A stretch of 64,000 nt of DNA from JBAXTZ01 sp041666525 (GTDB lineage: Bacteria > Bacillota > Negativicutes > JBAXTZ01): contig JBAYGT010000004.1 of assembly GCA_041666525.1 (NCBI GenBank), forward strand, positions 1 through 64,000, given 5' to 3'. Below the pieces are notes generated by a model. The model had not been told where the DNA came from and ran no database searches. It was given only the letters and a program-made list of their open reading frames with translations. The translations under genes were made by a program, and so were the position numbers. Every line of letters begins with the position of its first letter. The stretch's first letter is position 1. Below are positions 24,247 to 32,760 of the stretch, in pieces.

Positions 24247-25983
24247 ATGTTTAAGTTATTACGAGATTTATATTTTATCTGGCGGCCATATCGGCGGCGG
24301 TTTGTCTCGGCGTTGGCGGTAAATCTGCTTTCTGCGCCGCTAATCTATATGATTCCGCTGATTATGGGCCGTGTTTGGGACAACGTGTTGCCCTATGTCC
24401 AGGCGCCGGGCGGGTACATCCGGTTGACGGGCTATTGTGCGTTGATGTTGTTGTTTGCAGTGTTGCACAACGGATTCAATTATCTGATGGTACGCGGATG
24501 CTGGTCGACGGCGATCCGGGTGGAGCGCGACCTGCGCTTGAAATTATTTGCGCATCTGCAGCGATTATCGTTTGCCTATCATGGACAAAACCGTATCGGC
24601 GATACGATGTATTGTCTTACAAACGATCTGATGGGGATTCGTAATTTTTTTGCTTATGGCGCGGAACAACGCGTGCAGCTGGTTGTATATTTTGTAGTGG
24701 GCGTGATACTGCTTGGTATCATCGACTGGCAATTAATGTTGATGGCGCTGGCTGTTTTTCCACTGGTTGGCGTGGTGTTGTACCGCTATAACAAAAAAAT
24801 CGAAGTAGCTGTTAAGGAATCACGTGACCGTTACGGCGAGCTGAGTACGATAATTCAGGAAAATATTAACGGTGTGCGCGTGGTCAGGGCCTTTGCGATG
24901 GAAGCGCAGGAACACGAAAAATTCATGGACAAGGCGCAGCAGTCTTATAACAGCGTTTGCAGTTTGATCCGGTTGTACTTTAACACCTATCCAATATTTC
25001 TGCTATTTTCGTCAGTGTGTAATATTATTCTGGTGTGCTTCGGCGGCTGGCAGGTCATAAACGGTGACAAAACTGTCGGGACACTGATTTCCGTGTTTGG
25101 TTGTTTGTATTTTTTGCAATGGCCGCTGATTCTCATCGCAATGAACAGCAGTCAGATCAGCAGCACCCAATATTCGCTGCAGCAAGTACAAAAAATCCTT
25201 GATGTGGTGGTTGATCCCTGCCCGCCGAAGCCGGGCCGGGTGCTTGCTGATTTGCGCGGTGAAATAAGCTTTGAAGCAGTAAGTTTTGCCTATGGCGAAA
25301 ACGAAGTGTTGCGCGAGGTGGATTTGACAATCAAGGCTGGTGAAAAAATCGCCGTGTTCGGAACCGCGGGCAGTGGCAAAACGACACTGGTGTCGCTCGC
25401 GCCGCGATTTATTGATCCTACTGCCGGACGGATAACTATCGACGGTGTCGATCTGCGTGAACTTGATCTGGACTGGTGGCGCAAAAACATCGGTTATTCA
25501 TTGCAGGAGACGTTTTTGTTTTCGATGAGTATCCGTGACAATATTTCTTTCGGGCATTTTGCGGCGACTGAGGAACAAATAGAATTGGCGGCAAAAACCG
25601 CGCATGTTCACGATTTCATCATGACGCTGCCACAGGGCTATGACACTGTGATTGGTGAAAAAGGCGTCGGCTTGTCTGGCGGCCAGAAGCAGCGCATCGC
25701 GCTGGCGCGTGCCTTGCTGACCAATCCGCGGATATTGATATTGGATGACGCGACAACGGCGGTTGATAATATCACCGAACGAATAATTCAGGAAAATATG
25801 CAGGAAGCATTGGCTGGACGAACGGCGATTATTGTTACCCAGCGGGTGTCAACGGCGGCGATTGCCGACCGGATAATTGTGCTGGAAGCGGGCAAAATAA
25901 CCGCTGTCGGTACCAAAAATGAGCTGATCAACCGGCCGGGATTGTTTGCCGACATCTATCGGATGCAGTTTGAGGCAGGTTAA
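24247..25983 (+). CDS. Heterodimeric ABC exporter, subunit with non-catalytic Walker B (BmrC-like)
   Basis: A 578-residue half-transporter with six membrane helices (to about 310) and a nucleotide-binding domain: Walker A GTAGSGKTT, signature LSGGQKQRIALARALL, Walker B ILILDDATTAVD, H-loop replaced by Gln (VTQRVST). Walker B has Asp where the catalytic Glu normally stands, and the switch His is missing, so its own ATP site is degenerate. That is what BmrC and TM287 show in heterodimers. It should pair with the next gene product. An ATTGGAG site precedes the ATG. Likely substrates are drugs or other amphipathic compounds. Confidence 0.9.
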   Translation: MFKLLRDLYFIWRPYRRRFVSALAVNLLSAPLIYMIPLIMGRVWDNVLPYVQAPGGYIRLTGYCALMLLFAVLHNGFNYLMVRGCWSTAIRVERDLRLKLFAHLQRLSFAYHGQNRIGDTMYCLTNDLMGIRNFFAYGAEQRVQLVVYFVVGVILLGIIDWQLMLMALAVFPLVGVVLYRYNKKIEVAVKESRDRYGELSTIIQENINGVRVVRAFAMEAQEHEKFMDKAQQSYNSVCSLIRLYFNTYPIFLLFSSVCNIILVCFGGWQVINGDKTVGTLISVFGCLYFLQWPLILIAMNSSQISSTQYSLQQVQKILDVVVDPCPPKPGRVLADLRGEISFEAVSFAYGENEVLREVDLTIKAGEKIAVFGTAGSGKTTLVSLAPRFIDPTAGRITIDGVDLRELDLDWWRKNIGYSLQETFLFSMSIRDNISFGHFAATEEQIELAAKTAHVHDFIMTLPQGYDTVIGEKGVGLSGGQKQRIALARALLTNPRILILDDATTAVDNITERIIQENMQEALAGRTAIIVTQRVSTAAIADRIIVLEAGKITAVGTKNELINRPGLFADIYRMQFEAG

Positions 25984-26001
25984 TACGGAAGCAGGTGGAG
26001 C

Positions 26002-27843
26002 GTGAACATAAAAACAAATAAAACCGCAGGTAAAGCGGAAGCAAAAGTTGCCAAACAACGGGTAGGCTTGCTGGCGTTGAGCGAAGATAAAGATGATGAA
26101 CTAAAGCCGTTTGACTATCAGATGGTGCTGCGGTTACTCAAATATCTTCGTCCATATCGGAAACTGGTAATAGCGGCGGTGCTGGTTAGCGCTGTCGCCG
26201 CGCTGCTGGGGATTACCTTCCCCTATTTTCTTAAACAGGCAATCGACGTCTGTGTGAAAAACAAAGATTTACAGCATTTGTGGAATATCGGAATCATCAT
26301 GGCGGTGATTGCAATCAGTCAATATTTGCTGCTGATTTTGCAGGGACGACTGTTGGTAAAAACCGCGCAGTCGGCGATTTTTGACATTCGGGTACAACTA
26401 TTTGAACATTTACAGCATTTGAGTCTGAGCTTTTTTGACCGACAAAAAGCCGGCCGGATTATACTGCGGCTGACAAATGATGTCGATGCGCTCGATGAGT
26501 TGCTGACCAACGGCATCATGACGTTATTTGTAGATACACTGTCGTTGGTCTGCGTAATTGTGATAATGTTTTTCGTTGATTGGCAGTTAATGCTGCTGAT
26601 GTTTATGCTGATACCGGCATTTTTCCTGGTGATAACCTACATGCAACGGGCGATGTTGCATGTGTCGCGGTCAATGCGCAAACAACTATCGGCGGTTAAT
26701 GCCAATCTTAATGAAGCGTTGCTGGGAATCAAAGTTACCCAGGCGTTTAACCGTGAGTCGCTAAACTGTGAAATGTTTGGCGAAATAAACGAGTCGAATT
26801 ATCGCTCGTCGCAGCAATTTGTGCGCCTGAATGCGCTGTTTTGGGTGATGATGGGGATGCTGGAAGAATCCTATAATGTAGCGTTGCTGTTGTGCGGCGG
26901 AGTGTTGCTGGTTTTTGGCGCGACGACGCTGGGTACGGTTGCGGCGTTCTATGCTTATGGCACCTTTATTACCCATCCGATGCGGCACATCAGTGAATTG
27001 TTCAATATCATCAGCCGGGTAATGGCGGCCTGTGAGCGGATTTTTGAAATTTTGGATATTCATCCGGAAGTCTCAGACAAACCGGCGGCGCTGGCGGCGG
27101 ATGAGTTGCGCGGCGTGGTGGAGTTCGCCGGTGTAAATTTCTCTTACAAGGCGGATGAGCCGGTGTTAAGAGATATTAATTTTTCGGTAGCTGCCGGGCA
27201 AACGGTGGCGCTCGTCGGTCCGACCGGCGCCGGAAAAACCACAATCATCAATCTGGTCTGCCGCTTCTATGATGCAGTCGATGGTGTTGTCAAAATTGAC
27301 GGAGTGGATGTCCGCGAATACAAGCAACGGGATTTTCGCAGCAATATTGCCGTGGTGTTGCAGGACGTTTTTGTGTTTGCGGGAACGGTAATTGACAATA
27401 TCCGTTACGGCAAACCGGACGCCACGCCCGATGCGGTGATTGAAACGGCAAAAATGGTCGGGCTGCACGATTATATCGAAACGTTGCCGGAAAAATATCA
27501 GACCGAGATTTTCGAAAACGGTTCGAATCTGTCTACCGGTCAAAAACAACTGCTGGCGTTCGCGCGCGCCCTCATCCGGCGTCCGCAGATCCTGATTCTT
27601 GACGAAGCGACGGCTAATATTGACAGTCAGGCTGAACAAAAAATTCAAACAGCGCTGGCGAAATTGTTAGAGGGACGGACGGCGTTTGTAATTGCGCACC
27701 GGTTATCGACGATTCGCAATGCGGATATGATTATGGTAATAAAAGACGGAATAATCGCCGAGCATGGAACCCATGAGCAATTATTGCAACTGAACGGCGA
27801 GTATGCGTCGTTATATGACCGCGGATTTAGTGACGAGGAATAA
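26002..27843 (+). CDS. Heterodimeric ABC exporter, catalytic partner subunit (BmrD-like)
   Basis: A 613-residue half-transporter: a 50-residue soluble N-terminus, six membrane helices, Walker A GPTGAGKTT, signature altered to LSTGQKQLLAFARALI, Walker B ILILDEATANID with intact Glu, and H-loop His (IAHRLSTI). The altered signature faces the degenerate site of the partner, so the pair has one good and one poor ATP site, as in BmrCD. Starts at a GTG after GGTGGAGC, 18 bases after the previous stop. The pair is probably controlled by the leader at 24053. Confidence 0.9.
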   Translation: MNIKTNKTAGKAEAKVAKQRVGLLALSEDKDDELKPFDYQMVLRLLKYLRPYRKLVIAAVLVSAVAALLGITFPYFLKQAIDVCVKNKDLQHLWNIGIIMAVIAISQYLLLILQGRLLVKTAQSAIFDIRVQLFEHLQHLSLSFFDRQKAGRIILRLTNDVDALDELLTNGIMTLFVDTLSLVCVIVIMFFVDWQLMLLMFMLIPAFFLVITYMQRAMLHVSRSMRKQLSAVNANLNEALLGIKVTQAFNRESLNCEMFGEINESNYRSSQQFVRLNALFWVMMGMLEESYNVALLLCGGVLLVFGATTLGTVAAFYAYGTFITHPMRHISELFNIISRVMAACERIFEILDIHPEVSDKPAALAADELRGVVEFAGVNFSYKADEPVLRDINFSVAAGQTVALVGPTGAGKTTIINLVCRFYDAVDGVVKIDGVDVREYKQRDFRSNIAVVLQDVFVFAGTVIDNIRYGKPDATPDAVIETAKMVGLHDYIETLPEKYQTEIFENGSNLSTGQKQLLAFARALIRRPQILILDEATANIDSQAEQKIQTALAKLLEGRTAFVIAHRLSTIRNADMIMVIKDGIIAEHGTHEQLLQLNGEYASLYDRGFSDEE

Positions 27844-27936
27844 AACCGCCAATAAATTATTGTTGCGTTGATGCAGGATTTTTTGCGGATAGCAGCGAAT
27901 AACTAATACAAGATTCGGTGTCCGGGGAGGTAATGT

Positions 27937-28839
27937 ATGGTGCGTCTGGGAAATGCGCGCAGCGATGAAAATATCAAGGGCTGGTTGTTCTTCTTGCCGT
28001 TTGCGGCGCTGGCTTCGGTGTTTTTCTTTATACCGCTGATTGGTGCGTTGCTGCTGAGTTTTCGTGAGTATTCGCTGCTGGATGGCAGTCCGTTTTCAGC
28101 AGGACGCTGGATTGGAATACAGAACTATGTTACGGCGTTCGGTGATCCGACGTTTTTGCGGGCGCTCTGGAATACTTGCTTGTATACAGGAATAACAGTG
28201 CCGGCGAAGTTAATAATTTCGCTGGCGCTGGCATTAATATGTAACGCTAAAATCGTCAAAGCCAAGGGCTTTTTTCGTACGGTCTATTATATTCCGACGA
28301 TTACGTCCTCAGTTGCGATTTCGATAATTTTTTTGTATTTATTTAAGGCCGACGGTTTGATAAATATGGTGCTGGCGAAATTCGGGGTTGCGGAAATTGC
28401 CTGGTTTTACGATCCGAAGGTCGCGTTACCGATAATTATGCTGATGGCGACTTGGGCGGCGGTCGGTTTTTATATGGTAATATTTTTGGCTGGCTTGCAG
28501 TCCATTGACCCGACGTTGTATGAGGCGGCGATGATTGACGGCGCATCCGAATGGCAGCAGTTTCTTAATGTTACCTTGCCGTGTCTGAAGCCGACGATAT
28601 TTTTTAATTTGGTTGTAGCAATGATCGGTTCGTTTAATATTTTTGATTTCGCCTATATTATTTCCGGCGGTTTAGGCGGCCCGGCCGATTCGACGATGAC
28701 AATCGTGTTGTATTTGTATCAAACCGGTTTTAGTTATTTGAAAATGGGTTATGCCAGCAGCATCGCCTTTATCTTGTTTGCAATAATTCTGGCACTTACC
28801 TTTGTGCAAAAGCAATTCTTCAAAGAAGATGCGGAGTAG
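27937..28839 (+). CDS. Sugar ABC importer permease (MalF/UgpA type)
   Basis: A 300-residue CUT1 permease with six membrane helices and the EAA loop EAAMIDGASEWQQFLNVTLP near residue 200. It forms the channel with the following MalG-type gene. GGGGAGGTAAT precedes the ATG. The operon continues with permease 2 and a binding protein but no ATP-binding gene, so a shared MsmK-type ATPase elsewhere is likely. The sugar is unknown. Confidence 0.9.
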   Translation: MVRLGNARSDENIKGWLFFLPFAALASVFFFIPLIGALLLSFREYSLLDGSPFSAGRWIGIQNYVTAFGDPTFLRALWNTCLYTGITVPAKLIISLALALICNAKIVKAKGFFRTVYYIPTITSSVAISIIFLYLFKADGLINMVLAKFGVAEIAWFYDPKVALPIIMLMATWAAVGFYMVIFLAGLQSIDPTLYEAAMIDGASEWQQFLNVTLPCLKPTIFFNLVVAMIGSFNIFDFAYIISGGLGGPADSTMTIVLYLYQTGFSYLKMGYASSIAFILFAIILALTFVQKQFFKEDAE

Positions 28840-28847
28840 GTGAAAAT

Positions 28848-29684
28848 ATGAATAAACGTGAAAGTGCCATTCGAAAGAACTTTATCAGGGTGTGCTTTTA
28901 TATTTTGATTGGCACTTATGCCTTGATTGCTTTGTTTCCGTTTGTCTGGGCGTTTATTACATCGCTCAAACCGACCGCGGAAGCGAATAATTTCAGCATT
29001 CCGCTCGATAAAATGTCGTTTGATAACTATCTGTATATTATGAAAAAATTCCCCTATTTACGCTGGTTTGCTAATTCGCTGGCAGTTTGTCTGGGCGTTA
29101 CCATCGGCAGCATTTTCATTAATTCACTGGCCGGTTATGCACTGGCGCGGATGAATTTCAAAGGCCGTAAAGTGATGTTTTGGCTGGTGCTGGCGATGAT
29201 GATGGTACCTGTGCAGGTGCTGCTGGTGCCGCAGTATGTAATTCTTGCCAAGCTCGGCTGGATAAACACTTATCAGGGATTAATTGTTCCGTACTTGTTC
29301 AGTTGCTTTGGAACATTCATGATGCGCCAATTCTTCCTGAGCATTCCCCGGTCACTGGAAGAAGCGGCAATGATTGACGGTGCCGGACGGTTTACGATTT
29401 TTTGGAAAATCATCTTCCCGCTTGCCAAACCGGCGGTTGCCGCGCAGTTTATTTTAACCTTCGTCGGCATGTGGAACGAGTTCCTCTGGCCGTCCTTAAT
29501 CGCGAAGCGTCAAGAAATGTACACCCTGACTGTCGGCTTAAATTCATTTTATAATCAATACGCCCAATATTGGGATCAAATTCAGGCGGGGGTCATGTTG
29601 TTGTCCATTCCGGCAGTGGCAATTTTCATTATTTTTCAAAAACAGTTTGTTGAAGGAATGACAATGGGCGCAGTGAAAGAATAG
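28848..29684 (+). CDS. Sugar ABC importer permease (MalG/UgpE type)
   Basis: A 278-residue CUT1 permease with six membrane helices and the EAA loop EAAMIDGAGRFTIFWKIIFP near residue 180. It starts eight bases after the MalF-type gene, so the two are translated together. The C-terminal QKQFVEGMTMGAVKE is typical of the MalG family. Confidence 0.9.
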   Translation: MNKRESAIRKNFIRVCFYILIGTYALIALFPFVWAFITSLKPTAEANNFSIPLDKMSFDNYLYIMKKFPYLRWFANSLAVCLGVTIGSIFINSLAGYALARMNFKGRKVMFWLVLAMMMVPVQVLLVPQYVILAKLGWINTYQGLIVPYLFSCFGTFMMRQFFLSIPRSLEEAAMIDGAGRFTIFWKIIFPLAKPAVAAQFILTFVGMWNEFLWPSLIAKRQEMYTLTVGLNSFYNQYAQYWDQIQAGVMLLSIPAVAIFIIFQKQFVEGMTMGAVKE

Positions 29685-29697
29685 AGAGGTTTGTTTT

Positions 29698-30966
29698 ATG
29701 CAACGAATGTTGATAATCGGCGCAGTGCTGACACTGCTGTTGATAGCTGTGTTGTCGGGATTGGGGTCGGATATTTCCGGAAACAAAGATATAAAATTGT
29801 ACATTGGTTGCTGGTCGGCATCGCCGGTGGAGACCGATTTGATGCACCGGCAGATTGCGTTGTTTGAAAGCCGCCACCCCGGCGTTAAAGTAAAGCTGGA
29901 AACGGTGTCCGGTGTTTATGACACTTATATTCAAAGCAATATTGCCGCCGGAACCGAACCGGATGTTTTTTTTCTTGAGCCGCAGGAAACTTTTGTCTAT
30001 GCATCGCGCGGCTTGGTGTTGCCGATTGATAAATATGTCTCCAAAGAAGTAATTGCTGATTTTTATCCGAATTTGTTGGCAGCGTTTACCTATGATGGTC
30101 ATATTTACGGTTTGCCCAAAGGCTTTAACCCGCTGATAATGTATTACAATAAAGAAATGTTCCGGGCGGCGGGGATAAAGCAATTCCCGAAAACCTGGAA
30201 CGAATTACTGACGGCCTGCGCGGCATTGCAGCAGGCCGGTGCCGCCGGAAAACTCGGCGACAGTTTTCGCAAACCGATGATTGTCGATTTTCTTGCGTAT
30301 CCCTATATTGTCCAAGCGGGCGGCCAAGTCTATGATGAAAAAACCAATAAGCTGGTTTTTAACAGCCCGGAGGCGATAAACGGGTTCAGGTTCTTTTACG
30401 AAACATTGTTTCGCGATAAAAAATATGCTGCCGAAGCCAAAACGCTCGGTTCAAGCGGCAGTATCGGCGCGCTGGTCGAGAAAAAAGCGGCAATTGTTTG
30501 CAGCGGCGGCTGGTCAATGACCGGATTGCAACGCATGGCGCCGGATTGGGATTATGGTACGGCAACACTGCCGGCCGGGAAGCAAATGGGCGGTATCATG
30601 TTTACAACTGCCTACGCTATCGGTAAAAATACCAAACATCCGCAGTTGGCGGCGGAGCTGATTGAAACGCTGACCGGAACGGAAAGCGAGAAAATGACCG
30701 CGGCTGCCGGATTGGAAGTGCCGCCGTTAATGTCACTGGAAACCTATTACCGGACTAATTACCCGCGCTGTGCGCCGTTGGCCGAAATGGCGCCCTATTG
30801 CATAACTAACACTTTCGGAAAAAAAGCGCGGCTGGTTATGAATGAAATCGAAAAAGCAGCCAGTACCTATATCGCAACACCAGACGGAGATATCGCAGTT
30901 GCGGTAAATAAGGCTTATGAAACTATCAAAAAAGCCGATGCCAACGATAAAGAATACAATTGGTAG
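29698..30966 (+). CDS. Sugar ABC importer substrate-binding protein
   Basis: A 422-residue family 1 solute-binding protein (HPGVKVKLETVSGVYDTY, PDVFFLEPQ, YGLPKGFNPLIMYYNKEMF). An N-terminal hydrophobic segment (about 4-22) has no lipobox cysteine and no clear cleavage site, unlike the lipoproteins of monoderm Firmicutes, so it may be a periplasmic or membrane-tethered protein. A GAGAGG site precedes the ATG. Order permease-permease-binding protein is a less common arrangement. A strong hairpin follows. Confidence 0.9.
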   Translation: MQRMLIIGAVLTLLLIAVLSGLGSDISGNKDIKLYIGCWSASPVETDLMHRQIALFESRHPGVKVKLETVSGVYDTYIQSNIAAGTEPDVFFLEPQETFVYASRGLVLPIDKYVSKEVIADFYPNLLAAFTYDGHIYGLPKGFNPLIMYYNKEMFRAAGIKQFPKTWNELLTACAALQQAGAAGKLGDSFRKPMIVDFLAYPYIVQAGGQVYDEKTNKLVFNSPEAINGFRFFYETLFRDKKYAAEAKTLGSSGSIGALVEKKAAIVCSGGWSMTGLQRMAPDWDYGTATLPAGKQMGGIMFTTAYAIGKNTKHPQLAAELIETLTGTESEKMTAAAGLEVPPLMSLETYYRTNYPRCAPLAEMAPYCITNTFGKKARLVMNEIEKAASTYIATPDGDIAVAVNKAYETIKKADANDKEYNW

Positions 30967-30987
30967 CAAATACCAATCCTATACCTC

Positions 30988-31034
30988 AACCAGCTTTTGT
31001 GATAAAATTATCGGCAAAAGCTGGTTTCTATTTT
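30988..31034 (+). terminator. Terminator after the sugar importer operon
   Basis: A perfect 12-bp stem (AACCAGCTTTTG and complement) with an inner GATAA/TTATC pair is followed by TCTATTTT. It abuts the ribosome site of the next gene, so that gene is made only by read-through or from a start inside this stretch. Confidence 0.8.
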
Positions 31035-31048
31035 GCAGGGAGAGTATT

Positions 31049-32164
31049 GTGAAAAAACTATTGTTATTGCTAATGATATGGGGTGTATTGTTTTTCGGTT
31101 CAACTTGTAACGCTTACGAAGTTTGGAATTGGGATATTGTCGGACATATTCCGGAGCTGGCGGTTGACAAACATGATTACGGCCCGCGATTGTTATTGTC
31201 CGACAATCCGGAGACTGCCGATGAATTCGGGGTGCTATATCAGGACTTCGTTTTTGGCAAGACGCGGCTGTTCATGCATCATGTCAATGGCACAACCACG
31301 CCGGCATGGATTGGTGCGGTGTTGCAAAACGAAGGTGATACGGATGTCATGGTAGAAGTAACCAAACATAACTATATCGGCCCGGATTACGATTACAGCC
31401 TGGTTGGCAAACGTACGAACCTGGAATATTTTGCTTTCAATATGCCGTACCGTCTGGTCGTTCCGGCACATCAAACACGGTTGCTGGATGATATGATGTT
31501 GAGAAAACTGGTTTATCGCAATCAGCTGGTTACCGGAATGTATGACTGCAATGTTCATGGCAGGCTGCTGATGAAAACAGTGATGGCGCCGCATTATCGG
31601 GAATTTGTCGAGTATTCGGCAACGGCGGCCATCCTGCCGAAAGAAAACATGCATCCGCGCGGTACTTTTGCGACCGGAGACCGGGCGTTGTTCTTTCGTA
31701 ACGAGTATCGGCCGCTGGCGGACGGATTGTGTGCGATAACGCTTGCGGACAATATTATTGACAAATATTTAATCGGAATTGACGGTATTACCGGCGAGCA
31801 AGTGGTTAATTTTGGTAACTACGGCGTTGTCTACCGGTTGTTTTTAATTGCTGACGAAAATCAGCCGTTCAATATTTACCTTAATCCCAGAGGCGGAACT
31901 TATGGCGGGGCATTAGCTTACCGTCCGGGACAGACGCTGTTGTGGGAAAATATCGACACGCCAAAAGGCCGGACGGTTTTTGGCGAACAGACGGTGTATC
32001 ATGTTGAACAGGTAATGACGATAAATCATGAACTTGTGACACAATTGCTGTTTTCGCCGCCCGGGGCGTCGAATTTGCCGATAAAGTTGTTGTTTGCGCC
32101 GCCAAATTTTGATTTGCAAAAATTTGCCGCAGAAAACAAAATAAAATATCCGAAAGAGGATTAA
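31049..32164 (+). CDS. Secreted protein of unknown function
   Basis: A 371-residue protein with a clear signal peptide (VKKLLLLLMIWGVLFFGSTC, cleavage after NA). The mature part is rich in beta-strand-like segments and aromatic residues. I do not recognise a family; it might be a copper-amine-oxidase-N or surface-associated protein of Negativicutes, but no motif proves it. The GTG at 31049 follows GCAGGGAGAG; a longer frame from 30917 reads back through the terminator into the binding-protein gene and is rejected. Position after the sugar importer suggests, weakly, a link to uptake or to the cell envelope. Confidence 0.65.
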   Translation: MKKLLLLLMIWGVLFFGSTCNAYEVWNWDIVGHIPELAVDKHDYGPRLLLSDNPETADEFGVLYQDFVFGKTRLFMHHVNGTTTPAWIGAVLQNEGDTDVMVEVTKHNYIGPDYDYSLVGKRTNLEYFAFNMPYRLVVPAHQTRLLDDMMLRKLVYRNQLVTGMYDCNVHGRLLMKTVMAPHYREFVEYSATAAILPKENMHPRGTFATGDRALFFRNEYRPLADGLCAITLADNIIDKYLIGIDGITGEQVVNFGNYGVVYRLFLIADENQPFNIYLNPRGGTYGGALAYRPGQTLLWENIDTPKGRTVFGEQTVYHVEQVMTINHELVTQLLFSPPGASNLPIKLLFAPPNFDLQKFAAENKIKYPKED

Positions 32165-32186
32165 TTACGAATCAGAAACAATAACA

Positions 32187-32220
32187 TCAGCTCTAGCGGT
32201 CAATTGACTTGCGGAGCTGA
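32187..32220. repeat. Inverted repeat ahead of the formate dehydrogenase operon
   Basis: TCAGCTC (32187..32193) and GAGCTGA (32214..32220) bracket a perfect palindrome GTCAATTGAC (32199..32208). No T-run follows, so an operator is as likely as a weak terminator. Confidence 0.45.
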
Positions 32221-32242
32221 ATTATTAATGAGGCGGAATATT

Positions 32243-32725
32243 ATGAGTTGTTGTTGTAACTCCGGCGTTGATGAACGAAAAGAACAGCTTGCGAAAATTG
32301 CCAGAAAATATAAAACAACTAAGGGCGCACTTATCAAGGTGTTGCATGAAGCCCAGGAGCTTTACGGTTATTTACCGGTTGAAGCGCAGGAGATAATTTC
32401 AAAAAATCTCGGAGTGCCAATGACTGAGATTTATGGTGTAATAACTTTTTACGGACAGTTTTCGCTAAAAGAAAAAGGGAAGTACCAGATTTCGGTTTGT
32501 ATGGGAACGGCTTGCTATGTAAAAGGTTCAAGTTTATTGCTGGAAAAATTAAAAGAGAGACTGAGTATTGAGGTCGGCAACTGTACTGAAGATAAGAAAT
32601 TTTCGCTGGAAGCCTGCCGCTGCATCGGTGCTTGCGGTCTGGCACCGGTGCTCACTGTCAATAAAGATGTGCATGGCCGGCTGCTGCCGGAAGACGTGGA
32701 TAGAATATTGGCATTGTATGAATGA
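32243..32725 (+). CDS. NuoE/HndA-type [2Fe-2S] subunit of NAD-linked formate dehydrogenase
   Basis: A 160-residue thioredoxin-like ferredoxin of complex I NuoE type. The four [2Fe-2S] ligands are Cys86, Cys91, Cys127 and Cys131 (CMGTAC and CIGAC). It passes electrons between the NuoF-like flavoprotein and other clusters. The ATG at 32243 follows GAGGCGG; longer in-frame starts have no better site. The stop overlaps the open frame of the next gene. First gene of a three-gene operon with NuoF-like and formate dehydrogenase subunits. Confidence 0.88.
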   Translation: MSCCCNSGVDERKEQLAKIARKYKTTKGALIKVLHEAQELYGYLPVEAQEIISKNLGVPMTEIYGVITFYGQFSLKEKGKYQISVCMGTACYVKGSSLLLEKLKERLSIEVGNCTEDKKFSLEACRCIGACGLAPVLTVNKDVHGRLLPEDVDRILALYE

Positions 32726-32760
32726 TTTTCGGTTGCGAAAGTTGTGAAAACGGAGGAACG

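Noticed and set aside
30917..31048. Longer start for the secreted protein
   Set aside because: It would read through a strong terminator and the end of the binding-protein gene, and would put residues before an obvious signal peptide; the GTG at 31049 has a good ribosome site.
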